From the NCBI GenBank assembly GCA_006384855.1, contig VCJN01001527.1:183721-247720 (forward strand): a stretch of DNA of 64,000 nucleotides, read 5' to 3'. The notes under the pieces are model-generated. The model searched no databases. It was not told the origin of the DNA and saw only the letters and a program-made list of their open reading frames with translations. Position numbers and translations under genes: made by a program. The stretch comes from Tetraselmis striata (Eukaryota > Chlorophyta > Chlorodendrophyceae > Chlorodendrales > Chlorodendraceae). Positions 29,213 through 40,287 of this stretch are shown piece after piece (position 1 is the first letter of the stretch; each line of letters opens with the position of its first letter).

Positions 29213-30908
29213 CTACTCCATGGCCATGGAGGCCGCGGCCACCTGGCTGGATTTCGCCTCCTTGTGCTTGCGCTCCGCGTAGGCCCGTACCGCCTTGAGG
29301 TTGTTCGCAATCTCGCCGCTGACGCGCCCCTCCACCAGCCTGACAGGCAACCATGGGCTGGGCTGGACCTGACCAACACAACGGTATCCCTGCAGTTAGT
29401 CATGGCTGCAACTGGGTATGTATCATTCTTAATTGGGGAGAGAGGGGAGGCCCTCAAGGAGGAGAGGGGGGGGGGGGGGGTAAAGGGAAGCGCACCAGCA
29501 CAGTGTATGACAGGCGGCTGGATGATGGCCCCGTGGCCCCGGGCGACATGCGCCACACTCCGTTGAACACCTGCACAGAACAGCGGCAAGAGTGTGATCG
29601 CAAAAGCTTGAGCTGCAGGGAGGACGCGCTGTCAAGCAAATCTGAGGTGGTATTTTTATTGCTAGCAAATGAGTAATTCGGAGGTATTAAGTTGCTGTGG
29701 TGGCAAGGCGATATCTGACTGGCGAGTAGTGCGACCACGCTTAACGTTGTTGTTTTTGACCCCCCTCCCCCCTCCACTGATCGTGATCACAATGCAAGAA
29801 AGAATCACCTTGAAATCGCCGTCAACCAGCTCGAATGTGATGTCCATGTAGTTGGAGGCGTGGACACCGCCCCAGGACTGGGGCACCGGCAGCGCGACCT
29901 TCCCATCTTCATCTGCAGACGCCATACTCGCAGGCATACCGCGCCGATGCTCCTGAACACCATAGCAAGGCACTGGGTGAGAGGCTTCCCAGGTGGTGCG
30001 ACGCAAAACGGTTGCCTGGTGCCAGAGCAAGGCGGGGAGTGGCAGGTGGACGCCACCTTGATGTCCAGCAGCACACTGGCCGTGAACTTGACACCCAAGG
30101 CAAGGTCCTCCTGGCCCACCTGCGCCACATCCGTCAGGCAAGCCATGGGTGGGCGGCTAAGCCAACCCGCACAGCAAGGAGCGGCGTCCGGTGATGCTAA
30201 CACAGTGCACTGCCACCCCTGCTGGTACCGCACCTGGCGCAGCAGAGCTCCATCAGAGCGCTTCTCCACCACTGTGTTCTCCTTCAGGCCTATTCATGAG
30301 CACATCCAGGCAGAGTTCAGGTCGACTGTGCCAGATCCGCTGCAAGAAGCGATGCGGGGCTGACCCTGGGTTTGACGAATACACACCACGCACTTCGCTC
30401 CTGCCGCCACCTGGCCAACCGCACCTGGGATAAACTCTTGGAGTCCTGCGTAGTTTGTGAGCGCCTGCCAGACGACCTCCGCCGGGGCGTTGATCTCTAT
30501 CCCCGCGAATAGCTGCCTGGGGGTACACGCCAGCATCTCAGGTGTTGGATCATATCTGGATCGCACGAGATCGCTGCGAAAGGCGGGCAGGGACGTGGGG
30601 TGGTATATCAAGGCGCGCAACCTGCTGTTAAACCCTTCGCCCCGGTCGATTGTCACCCTGAGCGCTCCCGCCACCGCGTGCGCCACCACGCTCGCGCGGT
30701 GACGCCGACCGCCGCGCGACGGCACACCTGGTTGCGGTGGTCTAGTGACATGCTCGCGAATACGGCTAATTGGTGCTGAAATGCGCCGGCCGCGAGAGCT
30801 GCCGGCGGTGTCCGCCGCCCGAGGGGCAGTCGCCGGCCAGCGGTGCAGCCCCGCTTTTGGTACGACGACCGCCGACCGCCCCGCAACACTGAGGGAGGCC
30901 ATGACCAT
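29213..30908 (-). CDS. SRPBCC / Coq10-like (polyketide cyclase family) protein, probably organellar
   Basis: Six exons on the minus strand with consistent phases: 30908-30425, 30289-30234, 30119-30057, 29952-29809, 29570-29496 and 29368-29213, 325 residues. The first about 85 residues are rich in Arg, Ser, Ala and Pro and look like an organelle transit peptide. Start choice among Met codons at 31055, 30908 and 30902 is uncertain. The SRPBCC fold begins at GIEINAPAEVVWQALTNYAG, continues through FIPGLKENTVVEKRSDGALL, VGQEDLALGVKFTA, NYMDITFELVDGDFK and VFNGVWRM, and ends with PWLPVRLVEGRVSGEIANNL. This pattern matches plastid START-like proteins of unknown ligand in algae and plants, and more distantly Coq10. 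It probably binds a hydrophobic molecule. No frame errors are present. Confidence 0.85.
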
Positions 30909-31049
30909 GTTTCCGATTATTTCGTCTGGTCCCTGCCCAAAGTCCGGCAATATGTTCTGCCAATTCAATGACAAGATCAGATTACTATTCCTGGGCTGCT
31001 GCCACAGTGCTGGTGCGCCTGCTAACGAGTGATCCTTACTAGCCGCCGG

Positions 31050-31383
31050 GCGCACTCATCTTGCATGGCTCCGTACTCGAGTGGGTCGGCGAGGCGCCCG
31101 GCGCGCGGCGGGGTTCATGATCGTATATGCGCGCAGCGCTCGGCAAGATGGGCACTATCGTCGGTACGTACAGGTAGCACTGGGCTCGCGCCCCTACGGC
31201 TCGCCTACGAGTACTGTACGGGGTACGAGTCCCGAACCGCCGCAATTAACCCTGGCAATACCTAGCAGATATACCCTGTATACACGTCATCGTCCATTCT
31301 TCCTGACCCGGTTAGTACTATACCGTATTGCGCAATCCTGCAGATCTGGACGTACCATTATCGCCATCGCATACAGTAGGCTT
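31050..31383. other. Intergenic upstream of the SRPBCC gene
   Basis: Promoter region of the minus-strand SRPBCC gene. No other gene or motif was recognised. Confidence 0.4.
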
Positions 31384-31521
31384 ATGAGTACTTCAGTACT
31401 CAATTTCCTTCTGGATTTCCGTAAGGGTTTCTTGATTAGCGACTACTGTACATGTGCTAGACGCAACATTCAAGAAATCCAGACAGAAATCTCGGAGGAA
31501 ATCGAGTACTGAAGTACTCAT
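31384..31521. mobile_element. Fold-back (MITE-like) element, 138 bp
   Basis: Both ends read ATGAGTACTTCAGTACTC inward, followed by imperfectly matched ATTTCCT and GATTTCTTGA-like segments, so the whole unit can fold back on itself. The terminal word AGTACTTCAGTACT is itself nearly palindromic. No coding capacity. Confidence 0.7.
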
Positions 31522-31960
31522 TGTATGGATTTCTAATTTTTTTAATGTTGCAGTTAGGACATGTAATCACCAGTAGTTCAGTACTAGTATCGATCAGCAT
31601 CAGCATCAGCACTTGAGCACAGCACTTGGCGGCCTGATGCTGGCCTCCGTCGCGTGGCGGGCGCTTGATGGCGCGGAAATAACTGACTAACGATTACACT
31701 GAACCGCAGAAACGCAGGGCGCAGCATCCCGCATTATTATTGCTGATAATCCTACCGGTACTGATGCGCCGCGGTAATCAGCAAACATCGCCTATCGTGG
31801 CATCAGCAGATGATGCTTTCGGTGAAAATGATTACTCATCGTGTTCCCACCGCCCAGCGCGCAGATCACCAGCATCCTCTACAGCAGCTACAGGAAGGGC
31901 ATGTATACCAATAGTGACTACAGGTCAATGTCATGTCATGTATATGTCATGTATATATAT
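31522..31960. other. Intergenic, no gene recognised
   Basis: Contains CATCAG-type short repeats near 31590-31610, and a TCATGTATATG-rich stretch that served as the target of the LINE-like copy to the right. Confidence 0.4.
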
Positions 31961-31963
31961 ATA

Positions 31964-32984
31964 TTACATTAGGGCTTTCACAAATGCGCACTACAAACAG
32001 AACTAACAGCAACTATGAAAGGTTGCCAGCAAAAGAGAGACATAAGCCTGAAACGAAGGTCGAGCAGGAGGCCAGGGAGCCAAGAACCAAGAAGGAGCCA
32101 AGGGAACCACGAAGTCGCTTAGCTGCCAGGAACCAAAGGGACCACCGCCCCGGGGTAGGCTATTAGCCGCGGCGAGGACGCTTGCAGCCAATGACCCGGG
32201 TCATAGCAACACAGGCCGACGAGCAACACGACGCAGGCGCAGGAGCACCATCACGTGCCGCCCGCGCGGCCGCGACCCCGCCAAGAACGTTGTCTGCATG
32301 TGCCATGTTGATGAGCAAGGAGAAACGGCGGCGCCACGCAGACAAGCGCAAGAGCTGGCCGATTTTTTGGCCAGTGTGTGCTTGGCTAGCTTTCGCGAGC
32401 TCCACCAAGAAAGCCTCAGCGTGCGGGGCCAGCGAGCCAAACTCGGAAACGGCGAAAGGAACAAAGCGAAGCATGCTGGCGGCGTTTCGGACACCCTCGT
32501 CATACTTCTGGATTTTGTGGCGCTCTGCAGCCCGCAAAGCAGTCGTTGGACGATCCGAGCTTGACACGCCGAGGATAGGGGCAATGGTGGTATCGACAGC
32601 AACCGTGTTCCCGCGGATACCGCCATACCCAAAAAGCCCAACATCGGCCGGCCGGCCGTCGCTGCCCTTCGGAAGAGAAACAAGCACCGACGGGTCCGTG
32701 AGGATCTGGACACCCACGCCCAGCGCGGACTTCACGTCGTGGCAAATGTCGGAAAGGCCATGTGCCGCCCACTCGTGTGCGGCGTGATTGGAGTCGCCCC
32801 CAAAGCAACGTGCCACGTGATCAGCGTATGCGACCGCCCAAGTTGAAGGAGTGAAATCCACGCCAACATCCTCAAAACGGGCCAGCATGCCTTGCCTGTA
32901 CGGAGAAGGAGCAAAAAGCACAAGGGCGGGACTCGCCAAAGGAGAGGACAAGAGCCGCCGGAAGGCCAAACGGGCGGCAAGCGG
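31964..32984 (-). mobile_element. LINE-like element copy 2, 5'-truncated, with target-site duplication
   Basis: Same family as 205-1330 and 58486-59590. The 14-base word ATGTATATGTCATG lies just outside both ends (about 31938-31951 and 32985-32998), separated from the 3' end by a TA run, the signature of target-primed insertion. The complement of TGTAA is at 31964-31968. The coding remnant is 32985-32163, with several small indels relative to copy 1. Confidence 0.85.
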
Positions 32985-32985
32985 C
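32163..32985 (-). pseudogene. C-terminal ORF remnant of LINE-like copy 2
   Basis: A frame of about 274 codons closely matches the ORF of copy 1 through GRPADVGLFGYGG, NTVAVDTTIAP, RHKIQKYDEGVRNA and FVPFAVSEFGSLAPH to the end. Small in-frame differences (extra codons around LLRLSAWRRR and SSDRPTTAL) distinguish the copies. The N-terminal end is set by truncation, so the apparent start is not biological. Confidence 0.65.
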
Positions 32986-32999
32986 ATGTATATGTCATG

Positions 33000-33915
33000 G
33001 GGTCTACCATAGGCCGCAGCAGTCGCTAACTAGCTACTACCTGGTACTACATTATAATATCGAAAGAGCAGGCATCTGACATTTGTCGTTAGTCTCGATA
33101 AATACATGAGAACATATAATAATATATGTAGTGCGTTTTCGGGCGACGATTTCCGCCCGATCGCCTTCTGTGGCTCGCCCATTGTATATGTATCTCTCTA
33201 TCTAAAGATATATAGCGACCAGATAAGGATTATATAGCGCAGCTCGCGGTATCTCGCTGGAGCGAGGATAAGTGCGAGTAGTGTTGCTGCTAGCCAGTCC
33301 TGTCCCGGAGCGAGGAAAAAGTGCTTGTATCATATTGTATCATCATATCAGCAGCAGCGGCAGACTTATTCGCACCTGGCATATTATTATAAAGCATTTA
33401 AGAAATTCCTATGGCACATTCTACCATTAGCTGCTCCTGATGTGCAATGTCAAACCGGTCGAGCTACTGTAGCACCGTACACGGGTATGCTGGCGTGGGC
33501 GGATATAAGAAGCGTTAAATCACAAGAACACACCCACGCCACACACTGACTATGGATTTACCAGCCCTGCCCTGCATCAATATCTAATAGGGCCGCGCAC
33601 AAAGCCATCAGGATCGCCATGCAGATAGTATAAGCAGTGTGCAGAGGAGCCAGATAGGAGCCAGATAGTCGCGGATATTATCTGTCTGCTTTGTCAGTAT
33701 GCAAATCGACACACTCACTGCATCAACTATCAAGGGCTATCAATATTATCTGGCTTAAGTGCTACATGGGAGCCTTGGCAGATGATGCAGTCCAAATTCA
33801 TGTGAAGGTATCATTTGCCATGCGCTGACTATTCACCACGTATTTTGATGCATCCGCAGCGGTCACGAACAATATGGTTGGGATGCGCATTGCGTTGTAG
33901 AACTGCAGCCTTCGC
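33000..33915. other. Intergenic, no gene recognised
   Basis: AT-rich. A decayed piece of the SINE-like family (AGCCAGTCCTGTCCCGGAGCGAGGAAAAA, about 33292-33320) is present. Nothing else was assigned. Confidence 0.4.
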
Positions 33916-33918
33916 GAC

Positions 33919-33923
33919 TTACA
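33919..33923 (-). terminator. TGTAA poly(A) signal of the glutathione peroxidase gene
   Basis: About 185 bases after the minus-strand stop at 34105, and downstream of the SECIS hairpin, so the SECIS stays in the mRNA. Confidence 0.65.
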
Positions 33924-33996
33924 TGGCGAACGCAGTGCAAACAACTCTTCTAAGCACGCACGCAAGTTAGCGTGCTGATTTCACTGTTGGTTCCTG

Positions 33997-34048
33997 GGTG
34001 TTCAGCTGCTCTGTGGGTCATGGTTTCACAGAGCTGCATCATATGCAA
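33997..34048 (-). promoter_or_regulatory. SECIS element in the 3' UTR of the glutathione peroxidase gene
   Basis: On the minus strand AUGA (34039-34042) is followed by UGCAGCUCUGUG, then an apical AAACCAUGACC, then CACAGAGCAGCU and GAAC. The two arms pair over about 11 bases with one A-A mismatch. UGA and GA face each other at the base of the helix, and the apical loop starts with unpaired A residues 12 bases above the UGA. This is the eukaryotic SECIS layout. It begins about 60 bases after the stop codon of a gene with an in-frame UGA at the expected selenocysteine site. Confidence 0.9.
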
Positions 34049-34104
34049 GGGTTCACAACAGCGAATGCACCCGTCTTGCGCGCGCAGCGGTGGCCAGCAA
34101 CACT

Positions 34105-35866
34105 CTACATCACCTTCTCGATGTCGTCGACAAGGCTGAGAGGGCTGTTCTGGGGGTTCCAGCGGCCTGCCACAGAGCCATCCTTCTTCACCAGGAACTG
34201 CGGTTCCATGCACTGCATGTCAGCAAGCTAATGACACACAATGTAACGGCATGTGCTGAGAAGAGATGATAAGGTATGACTGGTTATGGCTAAGTATCAG
34301 TGTGGCGCACCTTGCCAAAGTTCCAGGGAATAGGGCCCTCATCGCCAGAGGCCATCTGCGGTGGGGATCATCCCATATTAGCGCTGGCAAGAATGGATCT
34401 AGAGGGCATATCGGGGCAAGTCAGAGCACAGGTCAGGGCGCATACCTTGAGCCACTTGAACACAGGGGAGCTGTCGCCCCCGTTCACATTGATCTTGTCC
34501 ATCAAAACACCGGAGAAGCCCTTGTCACTCGCAAAGGCCTTGATCTCCTCGTTGGTGCCAGGCTCTTGCCCCCCGAACTGGTTGCTGTGCAAGCATGGCA
34601 AAGGGGCGGTTGGGACCAATGCAGGACGCCACTTTGGCTTTGAGAAGTGTGCGCATGTCGAGCACGTGCGCGGGGCAAACAGGGCAGCGCACCAAGGAAA
34701 TGCCATGATGGTGAAGGGCTTGCCCTCATACTTCGCCATCAAGTCATTGAACTCCTTGTAGTTCTGGGGGGTCTGATGACGAGGAGCCACACCTCATTAG
34801 GCAGTGCCGTTGCAGTGGCAGCACGATGATATCTTATGTGGGTAGTTAGGAGCGCCCTAAATGAGAGCCGCCAATGCGAAGGGGGAATGAGGGTACAGCG
34901 TCATCGCACTCACCAAGCCTCATTTAGATGCTACATTGACAACCAGCACGGTTTGGTCCTTGTACGCCGCCAAGTCCACCTCGTTCTTGTCGATGTCCAG
35001 GGCCCGAAGCTCGTGAAAGCTCTTGATGCCCTGTAGGTCGCCAGAGACCCCAGGGCTAAAAGACAGTTCTCCCCAAAGAACCCAAGCACTGCACGTTGCC
35101 CAACTTCACCCAGGGCAAAGCCGCGTTTGGGATCGGACGAGTGGCAGGGCCGAAACTCGGGAAAAGAACAGCCTCACCTTCACGTCGGAGTTGTCGGATT
35201 TTCCAAAAAAGAGCTCAAGCCCCTTGTTAAGTAGGCAGTTCATCGAGAGCGAGCTCTGGCGGGTGGTATGGTTTAGGCCGTAGCTGGGGCGCTGGCCGAT
35301 CACACGGGGAGAGGGGCTGCCTCCGATGAGCGAGCTGGCGAGGTCAGCGGGAGGTTATGCGTCAGTCTCAGTTTGCGTCTTTGCGGATCCCTCCCGATTC
35401 TGCCGTCACACTAAGACGAATCAGCTGGCAGGGCCGGCAGAGGGGCGCGGGGGGGAGGGGGGGGGGGGGGGGGGCACATGCAGGACAATAAAACGGGTAG
35501 CGGTGATAATAACAGCGCGGCCAAGGCATTCGAATCAATATCCGGCGAAGCGCGACCACCTGGGAGACACGATGCCCTAGATGCTCATACGTCTGCGGCT
35601 GATGATATAGTTCGCAGCGCTGGCGGAAAGTTGCAATTCAGTGGCCAGGCTGCCAAGGCGCGAGAGTGCGCCCGAAGATGAAGTACGAGCCAAAGTATGA
35701 GTGTGAAACAAAGCCGGGGGTGGTGGGTGGGGGGGTGCTATTCACTGAGCAGTCCCGACAGCGCCCACCTGGGGCGGAGGGCCTTGGCACGAGCAGCGGA
35801 CCGGCCGTGCTGCTGGGACGTGGCGCGAGCGCAGACGAGGGGAGCTCGGAGAGCTGACGCGCTCAT
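34105..35866 (-). CDS. GPX: Selenocysteine-containing glutathione peroxidase, probably organelle-targeted
   Basis: Seven exons on minus, all phases consistent: 35866-35769, 35334-35178, 35030-34914, 34772-34693, 34584-34446, 34355-34311 and 34197-34105; 242 residues. An N-terminal region rich in Ala, Arg and Ser (SASALRAPLVCARATSQQHG) looks like a transit peptide. The GPX core shows SFHELRALDIDKNEVDLAAY, VLVVNVASK, then TGA at 34920-34922 where Cys or Sec is expected, then [33 protein letters not shown] and IPWNFGKFLV with the conserved NF. UGA is decoded as selenocysteine if the 3' SECIS works; read as stop it would remove most of the enzyme. It reduces hydrogen or lipid peroxides with thioredoxin or glutathione. 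Automated annotation is likely to split this gene at the UGA. Confidence 0.93.
34920..34922 (-). other. In-frame UGA codon, selenocysteine at the GPX active site
   Basis: The codon TGA lies between NVASK and GLTPQN, at the catalytic chalcogen position of glutathione peroxidases. The frame is open and conserved on both sides across several exons, and a SECIS is present downstream. Confidence 0.92.
35455..35475 (+). repeat. Poly-G run in GPX intron 1
   Basis: About 20 G residues on plus (C in the sense strand) within the first intron. Confidence 0.9.
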
Positions 35867-35879
35867 TGCGAGCCTCGCG

Positions 35880-36340
35880 GTGTGCCGGTGGGGCGGAGCA
35901 GCCTTTTCGTCTGCGCTGTCAAAAAGACAGTGACCTGCTACGAGGACAAAGTCTGTAAAAGTGAAAATTCTGTGACAACTGCAGTGATGGATTTGGTTAT
36001 TAATACGCCTACCGCACAGGGGAGAGGGGGGAGGAAGGCAAAAATTACCATACCTGTACGGGAGGCAGGAAGCAGGCCAGGCCAGGGGACAACAAGAAGT
36101 GGCAGGAATAATAAAGCGCCAAGTACCAGGGCCGTGTGACAATCGTCCGACAATCATCCGTGATCACTTCGTGACATTCATCCGACAACTTCACAGCACC
36201 TTGTACTCCTATTACGCTACGTTACAGAATAATTGTCATCCGTAATTATCCGCCTACAGCAGCCATAGTCGCTGTCTAGTCGTTGCGCAGGTACCCGTGT
36301 ATGGGATTAGTAGCAACAGCAGTACTGTAGCAGGCAGATC
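35880..36340. other. Intergenic between divergent GPX and piggyBac-type genes
   Basis: No gene was recognised. It should hold the GPX promoter. Short repeats of TCCGACAA/TCCGTGA type occur at 36145-36190. Confidence 0.35.
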
Positions 36341-36346
36341 ATACAG

Positions 36347-37597
36347 GCCATGAGCGCGTACCAGCCACGCTCCACCAAGACTGGCGGCCTACCCAACATA
36401 TCCTTCATCAAGCGCAAGCCCAAGCCGTTGGGCACTGAGGGCAAGACGGCGTGTGATTGTGCGACTGGTGTCATGATTCATTTTGAGATCCAGGAGGGCA
36501 GGGATGCTATGAGGCTGATGAAGGAGCACGCACCTGAGCTGGGTGTGACTGCCGCCTGCACCCTGCGGATGGCTGAGCGATCTGCTCCTGCAGGCGCGAC
36601 TGTGCTGGGCGACAGCTGGTTTGCATCTGTCAAGGTACAACAACATAGATATCAATTCAGTACAATGCATGCCTGCATGTGAATGTGTGAAATTGATTAT
36701 TTTGTTGGATGGTTGTGACAGGCCGCAATCGCTGTGGGCAAGACAGGCCGGCACTTCATTGGCTGTGTCAAGACATCCCACTCTCTGTACCCCAAGGCCT
36801 ACCTGGAGTCACACCTGAAGGACAAGCCCGCCGGCAGTCGCATGGTTCTCCGCTCCACTGTTGAGGGTGTGGGCCTGATGGCAATCGGGTACAAGTACAA
36901 CAGGAGGAGGGTGTTATTCTTTCTGGCTACGGAGGGAGCTGGGGGGGTGCACGATGGCGAGCCGTACGTTCAATGTTGGGCTGACGACCTGAACAACATC
37001 ACCACCAGGCACATACCTCGTCCAGACGTGGTCTCGCAGTACTTCACTCGGAGCCCGTGCGTCGACAACCACAACCAGAGCCGCCAGCACGACCTGATGT
37101 TGGAGGAGCTGTGGCTGACGCAGTTGTGCTGGTTCCGCCTGCACACCACCATGGCCGGCATTCACGTCACCGACTGTTGGAAGCTCGCGAAGCACCACCC
37201 CCCGAGGCACCACCCACTCAAAGAGTCAACCGCTGTCAACTTCGCCGACCTGATGTGCAAGGCCCTGATATACAATGGGCTGACATGGGAGGTGGAGCCG
37301 ACTCGCAGGACCGAGCGCGGACTGGCCGACATCACCAACGAGCCACCCCCGCTGCCTCACAGCATCATGCACCTCGGCAAACGCCCCGGCAACGACAACG
37401 CCACCAAGCAAGCCCGCTGCACTATGTGCCGTGTGGACGACGACAATGTGGGTTGGACGTCCTACAAGTGCCCGGACTGCGACATCCCTTTGTGCATTCC
37501 GACCAAGAGGCGCAAGGGCGTCGCATGCTGGACCCGGCACCGCCGCATGACCGCCCAACAGCTCGCGGTTTACGGCGTCAACCGCCGCGCGGACTAG
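36347..37597 (+). CDS. piggyBac-type (DDE_Tnp_1_7) transposase, N-terminally incomplete
   Basis: Two exons, 36347-36634 and 36722-37597, phase 0, about 386 residues from the ATG at 36350. RSTKTGGLPNISFIKRKPKP, HFEIQEGRDAMRLMKEH, GDSWFASVK (first catalytic Asp region), HFIGCVKTSHSLYPKAYL, CVDNHNQSRQ (late catalytic Asp region) and RLHTTMAGIHVTDCW match piggyBac-derived transposases. A C-terminal cysteine cluster (CTMCRVDDD...CPDCDIPLC) resembles the piggyBac RING-like end. The sequence just before ATG is a good acceptor (ATACAG/GCCATG), and family members have an Asp-Glu before this point, so upstream exons encoding the N-terminal half are probably missing or were not recognised. No terminal inverted repeats were found. 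The intact frame suggests a recent or domesticated copy. Confidence 0.85.
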
Positions 37598-37792
37598 GCC
37601 GCCACCGGGCAACCCTCCCTATACCCAAACCCCGTACCTCAAGACCTTCCTTCCCCGGTCGGCTGGCGGCTGTTGGTTGCTCCTCCGCAGTGCCCTGGCC
37701 GCAACCGGTGGTGTGATGCTGGTTCAGCGAGCTACATCATCTTAGAGGGCGACGCTTCTGTTAGCAGCGCGGCCCGCGTAGTATTAGTAGTA

Positions 37793-37797
37793 TGTAA
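37793..37797 (+). terminator. TGTAA poly(A) signal of the piggyBac-type gene
   Basis: About 195 bases past the stop codon at 37597. Confidence 0.5.
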
Positions 37798-37799
37798 TT

Positions 37800-40200
37800 A
37801 AAATCCGTCAATGATGCCGACGCGACCCGTGTTGTATACTTGTGTTGTATATATACCATACAACATATTTGCCCGAGGCACTAGCGCATACTAGTAGCAC
37901 ACAGATTTCTTAACACACATGTTTTTTCTTATAAACACACACACTAGCGCATTCTCCCCCCCTGCAGGTACCTGGTGCGGGTCGTACCGGCGGGGCGACC
38001 ATTTAACGAAACTCGAATATACAGTCCCAGGGGCAGCGACTATTTGTTCATTTATTATTTACATGTTTATTTATTGACTTACTGCTGTTGTACAGCGGCA
38101 GCGAGCAAGGATGATTCTATTAAATATTTACATGAGCTAGCAGCAGAAGGCGATATCAGGAAATCATCAAAAAATAAATGGACAATCAGAAAGGTCCTCT
38201 ACAGATTCTATTATATCGATCCCGCGCAGCACATAAAAATCATTGATCCGTAGGTACCCGTACCCGTATGGTAAATAAAGTAGTAAAGTAAAGTTTGCCC
38301 CGCCGGGCGGGATATCGGCCGAAGCCGCTCCAGCACTTGATGGACCTCTTGCGCCAACTGCAGTCGTAGGTCTGGCAAAACTTTGTATTAGCTCACAGGA
38401 ATTATACTCGACCGCTGTGTTTTACATTTTTAAAAGTTTAATTCGGCTAATCTTGTGTTTTTGCAGCCTGGATATCAGCCCTCTAAGGCTGCATTTCATT
38501 TTCGGCCGTGACCGTAGTCGCAAATATTCGTACGGGAACTAAAATGCTCGTAGCAAGCGCAGCAAATTCGGCATGTTTACGGTGCGGCCGGCGCCGTGAA
38601 ATGTGACATCCCAGTATCCGCCGTTATTTTCCTCGTCGCCGTCGCCCTCGTAGTCCCCATCCCCTTTGTCCTCGTTGCCGCCTCGTCCTCATCCTCATCC
38701 TGCCGATCGCTGTCCCCGGTGCTCTCGTTACCCCGCACGGCGGTCAGCCAACCCACCTCCAGGCCCAGCTTGCTCTTCGGTCTCCTCGTCCGCCCAGAAG
38801 TCGTCTTCATCCATGCCCGTAGCGCCTGGAAGCGGGGCTTGCGGCCGCGGCGGCGCGGGCCCGGGGGGGGGGGGGGGGGGGGGGTTGGTGGCCATCGCGA
38901 GCAGTCGCTTGGGAGTGTTGTAGCCTGATGAGCACCCGACACGGCACGATGTGGGCGGACGACTGGCAAATGAGCCAGGTCAGTGACGTTTGACCGCACC
39001 CCCTCAGTCCTATGAGTTCAAACGTTCAAACGGGCCCAGCATCAGCACGCCCTGGCGCCCGGGCTGGTGCCGGGCCGAGCAGCAAGCCGGGCGCCGCCTG
39101 GCCCTACGACCCTTTGCGGCCGGCCTGTATATTGCGCTGAACATGTATATTCTGCATAAAGTATTACTTCGATTTACGGCTCAGTGAGCCATAATTACGG
39201 CGGCGGTCGTAAATATTGCGATATTTGATGCGACCAGCGAGGCCAGCCGCAAATCCTCGAGCCGCAAATCCGCCAGTTTACGGTTACGGCTCAATAATAC
39301 AACTCCGTGTTAAGCGTTTACGACTACTCCCGAGCCGCAACCGTAAATTCGTACCGGAAACCCGTACGATTATTTGCGTTTACGGCCCAAAATGAAATGC
39401 AGCCTAATCTTAAACGCGGGCTAGCTCATCCGCCGACCATCCGCCCAACTGTTTTGCTCCCGTCCCGCCACCGCCACCCCGGCCTCACTCTCAGTGAAGA
39501 CTCTCGGTGATGGTGTCTCTGCAGTCGTCCCGTTACGCCGTTGTCGTGTTGAGCACAGGTTGCCAGCCCCTCCCCCACCTCCCCCCCCAACACACACACA
39601 CACACCCGCCCCGACTGCCCATCCCCCGTCGCCAACCGGTCCCCGCCGTTGACCGGCCAATGGCGGTCCCGTGGTGTACCGGTACCGAGCCCGGTAACCC
39701 CTCGGCGGCGACCAGTCGGCAGCTCCCGCCGCTGCGGTGGAATCTGTCGGTCGTAGGCAAGCTGCTGCATACGGGGCAACAACGGGCTCGTTACCGGTAT
39801 CGCTATTGGCCCGGGGCGGGGGCGGAGTGGCGGCGGTGATGCGGCGGGGCGGGCGCGCAGATGCTGGCGGCAACTGGCGCATGCAGTCACGCGCCGATCC
39901 GGGAAACGAATTGTTTTTAGCGACTTGTTTATCACGGATACTCGATCGCGCGTACGGGGTTGGCAGATGGGGCTTGAATCAGCCAACTCCACGCAGGATT
40001 AAAGCAGCTGATAATAGCCGTAAGAGAGCGGGGCCCGGGGGGGGGGGGGGGGGGGGGGGGGTTCAGTGTCGCCAGGGGCAGAGGGGCTCCGGAGCTGGCG
40101 GTGGAAGCTGTCCCCCACATACAAATTTGGGGGACGAACCACCACCGGTAGTCGTGTCCTGACAGACACCGCCAGCAATTTGGCTGTCCTGGCCTGACTT
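37800..40200. other. Long intergenic region, no gene firmly supported
   Basis: The left part (37800-38560) is AT-rich. At 38577-38999 a minus-strand stretch has coding-like composition in two frames, one acidic (DEDDFWADEETEEQAG) and one basic; it may be a decayed gene but no family was recognised. Poly-G runs lie at 38862-38884 and 40037-40062, and a CA repeat at 39592-39605. The repeated word TTTACGG.C/GGCTCA at 39170-39390 suggests repeat debris. Confidence 0.4.
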
Positions 40201-40287
40201 GGGTTGCGCGCAACTGGTGCGGAAGTTTCTGCAGGCCTGTATGTGCATGTTGGATCCTTATTCAGCTCCAAGCAAGTTCCGCGTGAA

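Noticed and set aside
34914..35030. Premature stop making the GPX gene a pseudogene
   Set aside because: The TGA is exactly at the selenocysteine position, the frame is conserved on both sides and a SECIS follows.
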